A DNA stretch of 64,000 nucleotides, taken from Gibbula magus (Eukaryota > Mollusca > Gastropoda > Trochida > Trochidae). Below are positions 49,975 through 60,892 of the stretch, piece after piece. The stretch is from assembly GCA_936450465.1 (NCBI GenBank), contig OW388300.1:52455551-52519550 (forward strand). Direction: 5' to 3'. Each line of letters starts with the position of its first letter. Within the stretch, counting starts at the first letter, position 1. The notes beneath the pieces are model-generated. The model worked only from the letters and a program-made list of their open reading frames with translations. It did no database searches and was not told where the DNA came from. The translations under genes were made by a program, and so were the position numbers.

Positions 49975-51930
49975 AAAATTAAATATGTTATAATTCTCTA
50001 TAATCAAATAAGTTATATATAATTCTCTAAAACCAAATGTTATAATTCTCTATAATCAAATACGTTATATATACTTCTTTAAAAACAAATACGTTATATA
50101 TAATTATCTAAAAACAAATACGTTATAAATCTCTGTAATCAAATACGTTATAATTCTCTATAATCAAATACGTTATAATTCTCTAAAATCAAATGTTATA
50201 ATTCTCTATAATCAAATACGTTATAATTCTCTATAATCAAATACGTTATATATCATTCTCTAAAAACAAATACGTTGTAAATCTCTGTAATCAAATACGT
50301 TATAATTCTCTAAAATCAAATGTGTTATAATTCTCTATAATCAAATACGTTATAATTCTCTATAATTAAATACGTAATAACTCTCTCTCTCTATAATCAA
50401 ATACGTTATAATTCTCTATAATCAAATACGTTATATATAATTCTCTATAATCAAATACGTTATCTATAATTCTCTAAAATCAACTGTGTTATAATACTCT
50501 ATAATCAAATACGTTATAATTCTCTATAATTTAATACGTAATAATTCTCTCTATAATCAAATATGTTATAATTCTCTAAAATCAAATACGTTATAATTCT
50601 CTATAATCAAATACGTTTTATATAATTCTCTGTAATCAAATACGTTATAATTCTCTTAAATCAAATTTTATAATTTTCTATAACCAAATACGTTATTATT
50701 CTCTATAATCAAAATACGTTATATATAATTCTCTAAAAACAAATACGTTATAAATCTCTGTAATCAAATACGTTAAAATTCTCTATAATCAAATACGTTA
50801 TAATTCTCTATAATTAAATACGTAATAATTCTCTCTATAATCAAAAACGTTATAATTCTGTAAAACCAAATACTTAATAACTCTCTCTATAATCAAATAC
50901 TTAATAACTCTCTCTATAATCAAATACTAATTCTCTCTATAATCAAATACGTTATAATTCTCTATATTCAAATACGTTATATATAATTCTCTAAAATCAA
51001 ATGTTATAATTCTCTATAATCAAATACGTTAAAATTCTCTATAATCAAATACGTTATAATTCTCTATAATCAAATACGTTATATATAATTATCTAAAAAC
51101 AAATACGTTATAAATCTCTGTAATCAAATACGTTATAATTCTCTATAATCAAATACGTTATAATTCTCTATAATCAAATGTTATAATTCTCTATAATCAA
51201 ATACGTTATAATTCTCTATAATCAAATACGTTATATATCATTCTCTAAAAACAAATACGTCGTAAATCTCTGTAATCAAACACGTTATCATTCTCTATAA
51301 TCAAATACGTTATAATTCTCTATAATCAAATACGTTATAATTCCCTGTAATCAAATACGTTATAAGTTTCTATAATTAAATACGTAATAATTCTCTCTAT
51401 AATCAAATACGTTATAATTCTCTAAAATCAATTACGTAATAACTCTCTCATTAATCAAATACGTTTTAGTTCTCTATAATCAAATACTTTATAATTCTCT
51501 ATAATTAAATACGTAATAACTCTCTCTATAATCAAATACGTTATAATTCTCTAAAATCAAATACGTCATTATTCTCTCTATAATCAAATACATTATATAT
51601 TCTCGATAATCAAATACCTTATAATTATCTTTAATCAAATATGTTATAATTCTCTATAATCAAATACGTTATAATTCTCTATAATCAGATACGTTATAAT
51701 TCTCTTTAATCAAATACGTTATAATTCTCTATAATTAAATACGTAATAATTCTCTCTATAATCAAATACGTTATAATTCTTTAAAATCAAATACGTAAAA
51801 ACTCTCTCTATAATCAAATACGTTATAATTCTCTATAATTAAATACGTAATAATTCTCTCAATAATCAAATACGTTATAATTGTCTCAATAATCAAATGC
51901 GTTATAATTCTTTACAATCAAATACACGTT
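49975..51930. repeat. Large AT-rich minisatellite, about 25-bp unit
   Basis: About 80 units of CTCTATAATCAAATACGTTA plus TAATT. Variants insert TATA after GTTATA or double CTCT. The unit length varies by 2-6 bp because of these dinucleotide changes, so frames are never open for long. Confidence 0.97.
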
Positions 51931-52324
51931 TATGTAAAGATCATTTGAATTACAAAGAGTTCATGTTCTATCATTAACCGTGATTCTTCGTCATCTACCC
52001 GTCTCGCCATCCGAGTGCAATGTGTTTACCTTTGTCCATTCCACATACATACATACATACATACACACATAAACACGTATGTTATGAGTTTATTTTCGAC
52101 ACCTCAACATGCTGGTCACGTCGCTCTCCTTAGATTCAGGTGATCCATGATTGTTAAGTATTTCATAAAAGCAAGTGACTTCCTGAATTGAACAATTGTA
52201 AGATTATTAGAACAGTTTTGGATACTTTACAAAAGAAGTTCAGATCAACGGTCAAGGTCATTTATTTTCATTTTGTTGAAGCCCTTGACGTATATTATTG
52301 TCACGCTAATTCCGATTATTGCAA
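51931..52324. other. Spacer between two large arrays
   Basis: Unique sequence with an (ACAT)n run at about 52042-52066. Confidence 0.6.
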
Positions 52325-54410
52325 CAAAAATCCAAGACCACTGGAAGCCTGCACATAGTATGTACAGTCAGACGATCACGATCATTGGAAGCGTCAGACG
52401 ACCACGACCACTGGAAGCCTGTACATAGCATGTACAGTCAGACGATCACGATCATTGGAAGCCTCAGACGACCACGACCACTAGAAGCCTGTACATAGCA
52501 TGTACAGTCAGATGATCACGATCATTGGAAGCCTCAGACGAACACAACCACTAGAAGCCTGTACATAGCATGTACAGTCAGACGATCACGATCATTGGAA
52601 GCCTAAGACGAACACGACCACTGGAAGCCTATACATAGCATGTACAGTCAGACAATCACGATCATTGGAAGCATCAAACGACCACGACCACTGGAAGCCT
52701 GTAATAGCATGTACAGTCAGACGATCACGATCATTGGAAGCCTCAGGCGAAAACGACCACTGGAAGCCTGTAATAGCATGTACAGTCAGACGATCGCGAT
52801 CATTGGAAGCGTCAGACGACCACGACCACTGGAAGCCTGTACATAGCATGTACAGTCAGACGATCACGATCATTGGAAGCATCAGACGAACACGACCACT
52901 GGAAGCCTATACATAGCATGTACAGTCAGACAATCACGATCATTGGAAGCCTCAGACGACCATGACCACTGGAAGCCTGTACATAGCATGTACAGTCAGA
53001 CGATCACGATCATTGGAAGCGTCAGACGACCACGACCACTGGAAGCCTGTACATAGCATGTACAGTCAGACGATCACGATCATTGGAAGCCTCAGGCGAA
53101 AACGACCACTGGAAGCCAGTAATAGCATGTACAGTCAGACGATCACGATCATTGGAAGCGTCAGACGACCACGACCACTGGAAGCCTGTACATAGCATGT
53201 ACAGTCAGACAATCACGAACATTGAGGGCCTCAGACGACCACGACCACTGGAAGCCAGTACATAGAATGTACAGTCAGACGATCACGATCAGTGGAAGCC
53301 TCAGGCGAAAACGACCACTGGAAGCCAGTAATAGCATGTACAGTCAGACGATCACGATCATTGGAAGCGTCAGACGACCACGACCACTGGAAGCCTGTAC
53401 ATAGCATGTACAGTCAGACAATCACGAACATTGAGGGCCTCAGACGACCACGACCACTGGAAGCCAGTACATAGAATGTACAGTCAGACGATCACGATCA
53501 GTGGAAGCCTCAGACGAACACGACCACTGAAAGCCAGTACATAGCATGTACAGTCAGACGATCACGATCATTGGAAGCGTCAGACGAACACGACCACTGG
53601 AAGCCTATACATAGCATGTACAGTCAGACAATCACGATCATTGGAAGCCTCAGACGAACACGACCACTGGAAGCCTATACATAGCATGTACAGTCAGACG
53701 ATCACGATCATTGGAAGCCTCAAACGACCACGACCACTGGAAGCCTATACATAGCATGTACAGTCAGACAATCACGATCATTGGAAGCCTCAAACGACCA
53801 CGACCACTGGAAGCCTGTAATAGCATGTACAATCAGACGATCACGATCATTGGAAGCCTCAGGCGAAAACGACCACTGGAAGCCTGTAATAGCATGTACA
53901 GTCAGACGATCACGATCATTGGAAGCGTCAGACGACCACGACCACTGGAAGCCTGTACATAGCATGTACAGTCAGACAATCACGATCATTGAGGGCCTCA
54001 GACGACCACGACCACTGGAAGCCTGTACACAGCATGTGCAGTCAGACGATCACGATCATTTGAAGCCTCATACGACCATGACCACTGGAAGCCTGTACAT
54101 AGCATGTACAGTCAGACGATCACGATCATTGGAAGCCTCAGGCGAAAACGACCACTGGAAGCCTGTAATAGCATGTACAGTCAGACGATCACAATCATTG
54201 GAAGCGTCAGACGACCACGACCACTGGAAGCCTGTACATAGCATGTACAGTCAGACGATCACGATCATTGAGGGCCTCAGACGACCACGACCACTGGAAG
54301 CCTGTACACAGCATGTGCAGTCAGACGATCACGATTATTTGAAACCTCATACGACCATGACCACTGGAAGCCTGTACATAGAATGTACAGTCAGATGATC
54401 ACGATCACTG
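52325..54410. repeat. Large minisatellite, 70-bp unit
   Basis: About 30 units. Each has GTACATAGCATGTACAGTCA, GACGATCACGATCATTGG, AAGCGTCAGACGACCACG and ACCACTGGAAGCCT. 69-bp units (GTAATAGC for GTACATAGC) and AGGGCCTC variants recur in the same order (around 53040-53270, 53250-53480 and 53820-54260), showing blocks of three units copied together. Frames up to 205 codons are artefacts. Confidence 0.97.
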
Positions 54411-54697
54411 CGTCACACATTGTTTACAAGAAGTAGTAAAGTAAATAACTAAAATCTTTGCCAAAATGATCACCTACCTGGAACAATTATGACTTATTTA
54501 CTACTTATTTAATACTACTTAACTTAACTCGCCGATACCTCTCTCATTGTTCACCTTCATACATTAAAACGATACCGGCTCCACATCCATGCAAATAATG
54601 TACATAAGCAACAGTCATCTACACATGATATGATTAGGCTTAAGTTTGTCGTCTTTATGTAATGGAGAATGCATGAGGAGCTGTGGATTCGTTAAAA
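54411..54697. other. Spacer, no gene seen
   Basis: AT-rich unique DNA. Confidence 0.4.
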
Positions 54698-55059
54698 TTA
54701 ATCCATGGTCATGACGTCACTCTATTGTGTTTTCCGTTGATTATTATTTAGGAATCTACTGGTCATTGACTGTCCCAGTCAGGAGGGGTGTTAGGTTTAG
54801 AAATTTTCAGTAGTGGCTAATCGAGTACATTTTTCGAGACTGACGTATTTTGTTTTGGTTTATCTGAATAGGATCTTAAAATATCTCTCAACTAGACAAA
54901 TTAATTTTTGTAATGCATGAACCTGGATTCGAACATGCAACCCTTCGCTTGGTAGTCAGCGCTTCTAGCTATTAGGCCACAAGACGCTATTATATTAGTA
55001 GATTCCTAAATAATAATCAACTGAAAACACAACAGAGTGACGTCATGACCATGGATTAA
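54698..55059. mobile_element. MITE with 63-bp TIRs and TTAA ends, tRNA-like core
   Basis: The arms 54698-54760 and 54997-55059 are reverse complements at 61 of 63 positions. Both ends read TTAATCCATGG/CCATGGATTAA, so the element is bounded by TTAA, the piggyBac-type target-site duplication. The 236-bp loop carries a tRNA-like segment on the minus strand (54925-54990). Confidence 0.87.
54925..54990 (-). mobile_element. tRNA-derived segment inside the MITE
   Basis: The minus strand has an A-box-like TGTGGCCTAATAGCTAG, an anticodon-arm-like CGCTGACTACCAAGCG and a box B GTTCGAATCC. The acceptor stem does not pair, so it is a SINE head or decayed tRNA, not a working tRNA gene. Confidence 0.6.
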
Positions 55060-55086
55060 GTCCAGTTCTTGTGTGTTTGAATTATT

Positions 55087-55260
55087 CTGTTATCAACAGC
55101 TCAGGATATCCACGTTGTCTCAAATATGTCTGTAGTTCAGGTAGACGGAGATCTCAAGTTGAGGATTGTGAGACAATCATACAGATTCGCCTTGCTAGAT
55201 TGTAGGGTATACTTCTCTTAGTATGACTGGGATGTGGATATCCTGAGCTATTGATAACAG
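55087..55260. mobile_element. 174-bp inverted-repeat element
   Basis: The arms CTGTTATCAACAGCTCAGGA (55087) and its reverse complement ending at 55260 match over 27 bp with one difference. No target-site duplication is visible. It starts 27 bp after the preceding MITE and ends 22 bp before the Penelope-like remnant. Confidence 0.75.
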
Positions 55261-55282
55261 ACGGGATAACAAAGGCGATATC

Positions 55283-55877
55283 ACTAGACAGGAACACCTT
55301 TTATCAGTAAAAGATAATATTAATGATCAAAGCCATGATATTGCCTTTGTATCAACCCACAACCCGGGAAATCCCGAATTATTCAATGTTATCCGTCAGA
55401 ACAAATTAATCCTTGATTCAGATGAAAGAAGGAAAGAAATCATGAAAGACACTACAATTACCAAGAGCAAACGACAGAATAACAATCTCAAGAGGATACT
55501 GACAAAGGCAAGATTCGACCTTGATAACATTAACAATTACAGGGTATCAAAATGTGGTCGGGGAAATTGTGGACCGTGCAAACACTTAGTGGAAGGAGAG
55601 AAAATATTTTTCAAACAAAAGAACAAATATTTTTATGTACATCATACCCTGGACTTCTCTGCCAAAAATGTGATTTATGTAACAACATGCAAAGGATGTG
55701 AAAAACAATCAAACCGAATGTCTAAGGGACAGAGTGCGGGTTCACAAACATCAGATGAAGGACCCCAAAACAAGATGTATTCCACTGAGTGAACATTTAG
55801 ATACATGCGCTGCCATTAGGATATCAAATTTACAATTTATCCATTTAAAAAATGGCAAACGCGAGCACAATAAATAG
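55283..55877 (+). pseudogene. Penelope-like element, 3' part of ORF with GIY-YIG region
   Basis: The open frame from about 55283 reads IAFVSTHNPGNPELFNVI and NLKRILTKARFD, then a Cys-rich linker SKCGRGNCGPCKHL, FYVHHTLDFSAKNVIYVTTC and KGCEKQ. This is the end of the reverse-transcriptase region and the start of the GIY-YIG endonuclease typical of Penelope-like elements. Right after KGCEKQ, where the YIGQT motif should follow, the frame is lost and the motif is missing. The next frame then continues with LRDRVRVHKHQMKDP and PLSEHLDTCA to TAG 55875-55877. The element is therefore 5'-truncated and broken at its nuclease. An ATG-initiated frame (55442-55792) covers only part of it. Confidence 0.87.
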
Positions 55878-55880
55878 AGA

Positions 55881-56008
55881 TTATTACCCGAGGAAGTGTG
55901 TCATATGACTTTTACGAAACGAGTGTGAATTTTTGTATTTCCCGAGCGAGAGCGATAAATTTGCACGAGTTTCGTTAAAGTCATATGACACACTTTCGAG
56001 TGTAATAA
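55881..56008. mobile_element. Hairpin element adjoining the Penelope remnant
   Basis: A 128-bp palindrome. The left arm has GTGTGTCATATGACTTTTAC and GAAACGAGTG; the right arm is its near reverse complement ending in GTAATAA. The loop is TATTTCCCGAGCGAGAGCGA. It begins 3 bp after the stop codon of the Penelope-like frame, so it may be the terminal structure of that element or a separate MITE. Confidence 0.75.
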
Positions 56009-56460
56009 TTTCTTTATTACCCATTTTATTCCATTTAATTCGCGTAAAAATAACCAGGAAACGGCCCACTTCTCTTGCGACGGCAAGCTACAGTGACGTC
56101 ACGCACAATCGTTTTATGACGTCACAGACGACAAAATACGAAAGGTCGCGGTGAAACAATGGTTGCTAGGCAAACGTGATATGTGCACATGTGCTCATAT
56201 CAATAATATTAACTCGGTTATTTTCAACCATATGGGTAATAATGCGTAATATTAAAGAAGAGCATTTTATTAAAACACTATGTCCATCCCATACAGCTAA
56301 AAGCCGCGCCTGTGACGTCACAGACCAGTGACGTCACAATCAGTGTATTGTTGCAACGTCACAGCATCGTGACGTCATAATCACTGTATGTAAACCTCCC
56401 TGAGGATAAAGTTGAAACATGTAGGAGGAAATAGGCGTTAGTTATTGTTTTAACTACCAT

Positions 56461-56462
<2 letters not shown>
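56009..56462. other. Intergenic DNA with repeated TGACGTCA words
   Basis: No gene. GTGACGTCAC, ATGACGTCAC, TGTGACGTCACAG and CGTGACGTCATAA recur seven or so times between 56090 and 56390, an unusual density of CRE-type palindromes. Confidence 0.5.

Positions 56463-56552
<90 letters not shown>
56463..56552. repeat. (TA)n microsatellite
   Basis: About 44 TA dinucleotides. Confidence 0.98.
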
Positions 56553-56556
<4 letters not shown>

Positions 56557-56670
56557 AAGTTAAAAAAAACACAGAGCCATTTTTTTCTCTAACTAGTTTC
56601 ATTGGTATCATCAGAGAGAATGACAGTCGTAACATTGTTACGTCACTACTTGTCAAACTTTTTAAAATTT

Positions 56671-56675
<5 letters not shown>

Positions 56676-56748
<73 letters not shown>
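56676..56748. repeat. (TA)n microsatellite
   Basis: About 36 TA dinucleotides, 125 bp after the previous one. Confidence 0.98.
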
Positions 56749-56752
<4 letters not shown>

Positions 56753-57159
56753 CGGCACGGGGGGTGATAAGATTATATCTCGGAGATATCATTTATCATC
56801 AACTACATGACATCACTGTTATGTTACATTATAGTGTAGTGACATTACCGTTGTATGGCAAGCTGGAACTCAAATGGCAGTGCAGTGCTCAGAGATGTAA
56901 ACTTTTCATTGAAGCGTAATGCAAAATGATTTTTGATGATAAATAGAATATCACTCTCGTGTCTTCTGCTATCAATTATTATATCAACACTATTTGATAC
57001 AAGTAAAAACATTCTCGGCAGTTTTATCAACCCGTGTTGCTATATTTGAGAGCAGAAAATTTTGTGTGAATGTAAATGTGACATCCTTATAAGTGCAACA
57101 TCATTGTAAAAAAAAACACATCCTTATTAGTGACACACACTTACAAATGCCACACCCAT

Positions 57160-57480
57160 ATTGTCGAGATATAATTTGTGCAAAATGAATGAAGAATGAC
57201 ATTGTATGATAAATATGTTATCATGCTCGTGTGTTTTGGCATGGCAAATATCTTGCATTAGGAATTTAGCTCACCAATGGTCGCTAAATACAATACATGC
57301 AGGATATTGACTATCCCAAAACACACTCTTACACACATCCTCACAAGTGTCAAGTCATATTTTTCTATTGGAATGTTAATTGTCACGAGCAGTCAGGTTT
57401 TTTCGATAAAATAACACCATATTGATAATGTTTGTCATATGTCACTCCAACAACAAACCTAATTTCCTTTTGAAGAATAT
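57160..57480. repeat. Old duplicated segment, partner at 58120-58290
   Basis: Shared words in the same order as 58120-58290 include CAAAACACACTCT, TCCTCA.AAGTGTCA, AAATAACACCAT.TTGATA and TGTTTGTCATATGTCACTCC. 56880-56960 resembles 57170-57240 as well. It is a diverged tandem or dispersed repeat family upstream of the GPCR gene. Confidence 0.7.
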
Positions 57481-58119
57481 TCCACGTTAAAAACAGCAGC
57501 TATGCTTACTGCAATGTTTGTAAAATATAAATATCGTGTTTGTGGGAAAAGTTTGTGACATGAAACTGGCATACTGTCACAAAACAAGTGAATAATGTTT
57601 AAAAACAGTAACTTTGGTGGGTAGTATCATCAAGATATTTTTCTCCTGTAAAAGGACATTTTGTTCCCAGCATGGCGTGATTCACTGAAATGTTTCATTT
57701 GAAATAGTAATCACAACTTTATAACATAGTCGAGTGGTAGTTTGTTCCAAAACATATTTTTCTTACGTTGCTGCTCTCTGTCTGAAAATACTCTTCCCTT
57801 AGAAATTATGATATTACTATTTAATACTCCACGTTGCTATACGTCACCCTGGCAACCGCAAACATGACATAGTCTTTTAACATGTGCTTGTATAGGGCTG
57901 AAGTTGAAAACCTAAACGAACCCGAACATTGTATAAGAAACATTGCCCTAGGCGGATGGAATCACACAGCTAAACAAAAAGAATTTTCGGAAAGAGAATA
58001 TTGCATCTGAGATTGCCTGATTAATTTAGAAATGTGGTTGATTTGAAGGTGTCCCCTGAACGCTATTGGTGTGGGTTTATCAGTCCATCAGCTCTCATCT
58101 CACAACCTACTTCTAGCGA
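57481..58119. other. Intergenic DNA, no gene seen
   Basis: AT-rich sequence between the two duplicate segments, without coding signal. Confidence 0.4.
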
Positions 58120-58290
58120 CTTTGACAAAACACACTCTCATGATATCCTCATAAGTGTCACGCCAACCAAAATTATGTTTTTTAAATGTCAATTGCCAGC
58201 AGCAATCAGCATTTCTTTGAAAATAACACCATGTTGATACTGTTTGTCATATGTCACTCCAACAGCACACTTAGTATCCTGGAGGAGGGG
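58120..58290. repeat. Second copy of the 57.3-kb duplicated segment
   Basis: Matches 57310-57460 in order of shared words at moderate identity. It ends about 430 bp before the GPCR start codon. Confidence 0.7.
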
Positions 58291-58716
58291 TGAAGACGGG
58301 TATGGGGAGGACTCGATCGCGTCCTTTTGTTCCAGCTGAGTAGCTGTGTGATGTAGTTTATAATGAGACTAGAGAAATAATTACATGGTAACCGAATGTA
58401 CGTCAACAAGTCATGTTCCTCACTGTTAATTAGTCATATTGGTAACACCAAACTCTACGGTAATGTAATTGTTAGCTCTCTCACTAATTATTGTACATGA
58501 GATCAGTGTAGTCTTACATGTAGTTAACATCATTATAATTATTTATATGATATATTTTGTCAATAACCTTTCTTCCAACGTGGGTAGTGGCTAATTGGTT
58601 GTAGCCTGAATGTGTTTCTGTTTGACAGTTCCATAAGATCACCCCAGTGAACAGCAGCAGAAAGGGTTTGTGAGAATACCAACTTTATCAAACTGCTTCA
58701 CTTGAGAGAGGCGGCG

Positions 58717-59643
58717 ATGTCACTGGAAGTTTCAGACGTCGTGTCCATTGTTCTGTATTCTTTGTTTTCTGTTCTGGTTCTGTTCAGCAACAGCATCGTC
58801 ATCATCGTCATCATCAAGTCACGTGAACTTCATCACCCTACATTATGGAACATCGCAGTAATGGCGGCATGGGATCTTGCTTTAGGGTTACACGTTCTGG
58901 TGTTCATTGTACCATCTAAGATTTTAAACGATTTTGCCTACCCAGATTCCTTCATAAGATTTTCATCACAACTGTTAACGACCATAGTTATACAGAATGC
59001 CTTCAACATCGTCCTCGCTCTCGTGGACAGGTACATCTCAATATGTTGGCCTCTGCACTACCCCAGACTCATGTCAGCAAAGAGATTCGCAATAGCGTTC
59101 ACCATTCTGTTTCTTGGTAACATTCTTCGAGTATGTACCCTATATATGTTTGTAGGTGAAGATCTTTCCTACAACAAAGCCATGGGAGTTAACTACCAAG
59201 AAAAGCCATCACTATTCACTTACGTGTCAGGAGGAATAGTTCTGATAATAGCAGTCATCATCGTCAGTCTGCTCATAAGAATTCGCCTAGAACTGGGCAG
59301 GAAAACACGCGTGAATACAGGAACTCAGGAAACCGGATCAACACAGTTTACATACACCATGTACGTGTCAACACTTGTCTTCATTGTGTGTTACATGCCA
59401 GTGGCCATCACTACACTTGTGGACAACGTCTTGAATAAAGAGAGTATCATCATGAAGCAGATCGGGTTTACTTGTGTCGTCTCCAACAGTCTGTGGAACG
59501 TCTTCATCTATGCTTCAACATATCGCCCCTTCAGGGATGCCTTTCTGAGGCTCTTCTGTCCCACCTACTTCAGGGAAAAAGCAAGACGTGAAATACTAGT
59601 CCAATTCCGGAGGAACCGGGTCTCGGTGCTTACAGAGGAATGA
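58717..59643 (+). CDS. Intronless class A (rhodopsin-family) GPCR
   Basis: 308 residues from ATG 58717 (context GCGGCGATGT); the frame extends five codons upstream without an ATG. Seven hydrophobic segments lie at about 8-34, 45-66, 86-103, 123-146, 168-190, 213-236 and 248-266. TM1 has FSNSIVI (N1.50 context). TM2 has MAAWDLALG (D2.50). TM3 ends LALVDRYISICWPLHYP, a classic DRY motif and an olfactory/melanocortin-like second loop. TM6 has VCYMP in place of CWxP, and TM7 has NVFIY in place of NPxxY. The usual TM3-ECL2 cysteine pair is absent, as are W4.50 and P5.50. The C-terminus is short, with a Cys (LRLFCP) for possible palmitoylation and a basic tail (FRRNR). It is a plasma-membrane receptor; the ligand cannot be predicted. 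Intronless structure and degenerate motifs fit lineage-expanded chemosensory-type receptors of invertebrates, which is inference. Confidence 0.87.
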   Translation: MSLEVSDVVSIVLYSLFSVLVLFSNSIVIIVIIKSRELHHPTLWNIAVMAAWDLALGLHVLVFIVPSKILNDFAYPDSFIRFSSQLLTTIVIQNAFNIVLALVDRYISICWPLHYPRLMSAKRFAIAFTILFLGNILRVCTLYMFVGEDLSYNKAMGVNYQEKPSLFTYVSGGIVLIIAVIIVSLLIRIRLELGRKTRVNTGTQETGSTQFTYTMYVSTLVFIVCYMPVAITTLVDNVLNKESIIMKQIGFTCVVSNSLWNVFIYASTYRPFRDAFLRLFCPTYFREKARREILVQFRRNRVSVLTEE

Positions 59644-59649
59644 AAACTT

Positions 59650-60140
59650 TCGGTTTACTTTCTGATTTCAGAACCTCAGTGTTTACATTGGAATATAGAC
59701 TTTCAGTTCACTCTTTGATTTCAGAACCTCAGTGGAATAAAGACTCTCAGTTCACTTTCTGATTTCAGAACCTCAGTGGAATAAAGACTTTCATTTCACT
59801 TTCTGATTTCGGAACCGCTGTGGAATATAGACTCTCAGTTCACTTTCTGATTTCAGAACCGCTGTGGAATTAAGACTCTCAGTTCACTTTTTGATTTCAG
59901 AACCTCAGTGGAATAAAGACTTTCAGTTCACTTTCATAAACTTAGTGTTCAAGTGGAACGAAGACTCTCGATTCACTTTCAGGATTTTAAAACCGCAGTG
60001 TTTGCAATGGAATAAAGACTTTCGATTCAGTATCTGAAAAAAATGAGTGTTCAAGTGAAATAAAGACTTTATTATCACTTTCTGATTACGAAGCTAGTGT
60101 TCAAGGTAAAATAACGACATTCGATTCACTTTCTGATTTC
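59650..60140 (+). repeat. 44-bp minisatellite with AATAAA, directly after the GPCR stop
   Basis: About ten units of GACTTTCAGTTCACTTTCTG, ATTTCAGAACCTCAGTGG and AATAAA, 44 bp in the best part (59702 and 59746). The array starts within about 10 bp of the stop codon. Most units carry AATAAA, so the GPCR transcript would meet a series of potential poly(A) signals from about 59735. Confidence 0.93.
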
Positions 60141-60194
60141 CGAACCTCAGACTTGTACCAGTACACGTGAGCGTACGACGTGAAATGAAATATT

Positions 60195-60365
60195 TACAAT
60201 CGAGTAAGTTTGTCTCAGTTCATGTAGAAATGTGACCAATCGAGTAACTTAATGTAAATTTACGTAGAAATATGACACATCGAGTTGGTTTTACTAAATT
60301 CATGTAGAAATATGAATAATAACATGTCTAAATTCATGTAAGAATATGACCAATTGAGCTCTACA
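60195..60365. repeat. Degenerate ~50-bp repeat
   Basis: Four imperfect units containing TTCATGTAGAAATATGAC and CCAATCGAG. Confidence 0.75.
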
Positions 60366-60584
60366 TAAAATCAGAGCACAGTGCAATGATTCGTCCAATC
60401 ATATGAATGTTATGTCGTCGTCATGTGGAGTACAGTTATATTCCAACACATATAACCCCTCGTGATGTGAGTCATTAGTCAATAAATGATCATGTAGTTT
60501 TTCAATCGATGTTATAAAATAAAAGCTTAAGCTTAATTATTTTCCGTTTTTTCTTGTTGAGATATAACACACCCATTACCTAAA
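60366..60584. other. Spacer, no gene seen
   Basis: AT-rich unique DNA. Confidence 0.4.
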
Positions 60585-60892
60585 ACCACCCTATCCTAAT
60601 AAACGACCCATCGCCCCATCCTTATAAGCGCCCCATGCTTATAAGCGCCCCATCCTAACAAGCGCCCCATCCTAATATGCACCGAATCTTATTAAGGACT
60701 CCACTCTAATAAATGCTTAATTTTGCTATGCACCCGACCCATAATAAATATAATAAAATCGTTCCTTCCTAATGATCACTAAGAACCCCACCCTTATAAG
60801 CACCCCTACCGAAAAAGCGGCTCACCTTAAGTACCTCTCTCTTATAAGAATCACACCTTTATAAACGCCCCCCCCCCCCCCCCCCCCCCCCC
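60585..60892. repeat. Degenerate ~17-bp repeat ending in poly-C
   Basis: Words CTTATAAGCGCCCCATC recur with decreasing identity, ending in a run of about 24 C at 60868-60892. Confidence 0.82.

Noticed and set aside
52592..54398. Several open frames of 60-205 codons across the 70-bp array on both strands
   Set aside because: They arise from the tandem repeat itself (repeating Met-Tyr-Ser-Gln or Gly-Phe-Gln-Trp blocks), shift between unit variants and have no start or splice context.
54925..54990. Functional tRNA gene
   Set aside because: Box A and B are present, but the acceptor stem does not pair and the segment sits inside a MITE loop.
58702..58716. Upstream extension of the GPCR frame (5 codons)
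   Set aside because: It starts at TTG; ATG 58717 has a reasonable context and leaves a normal short N-terminus.
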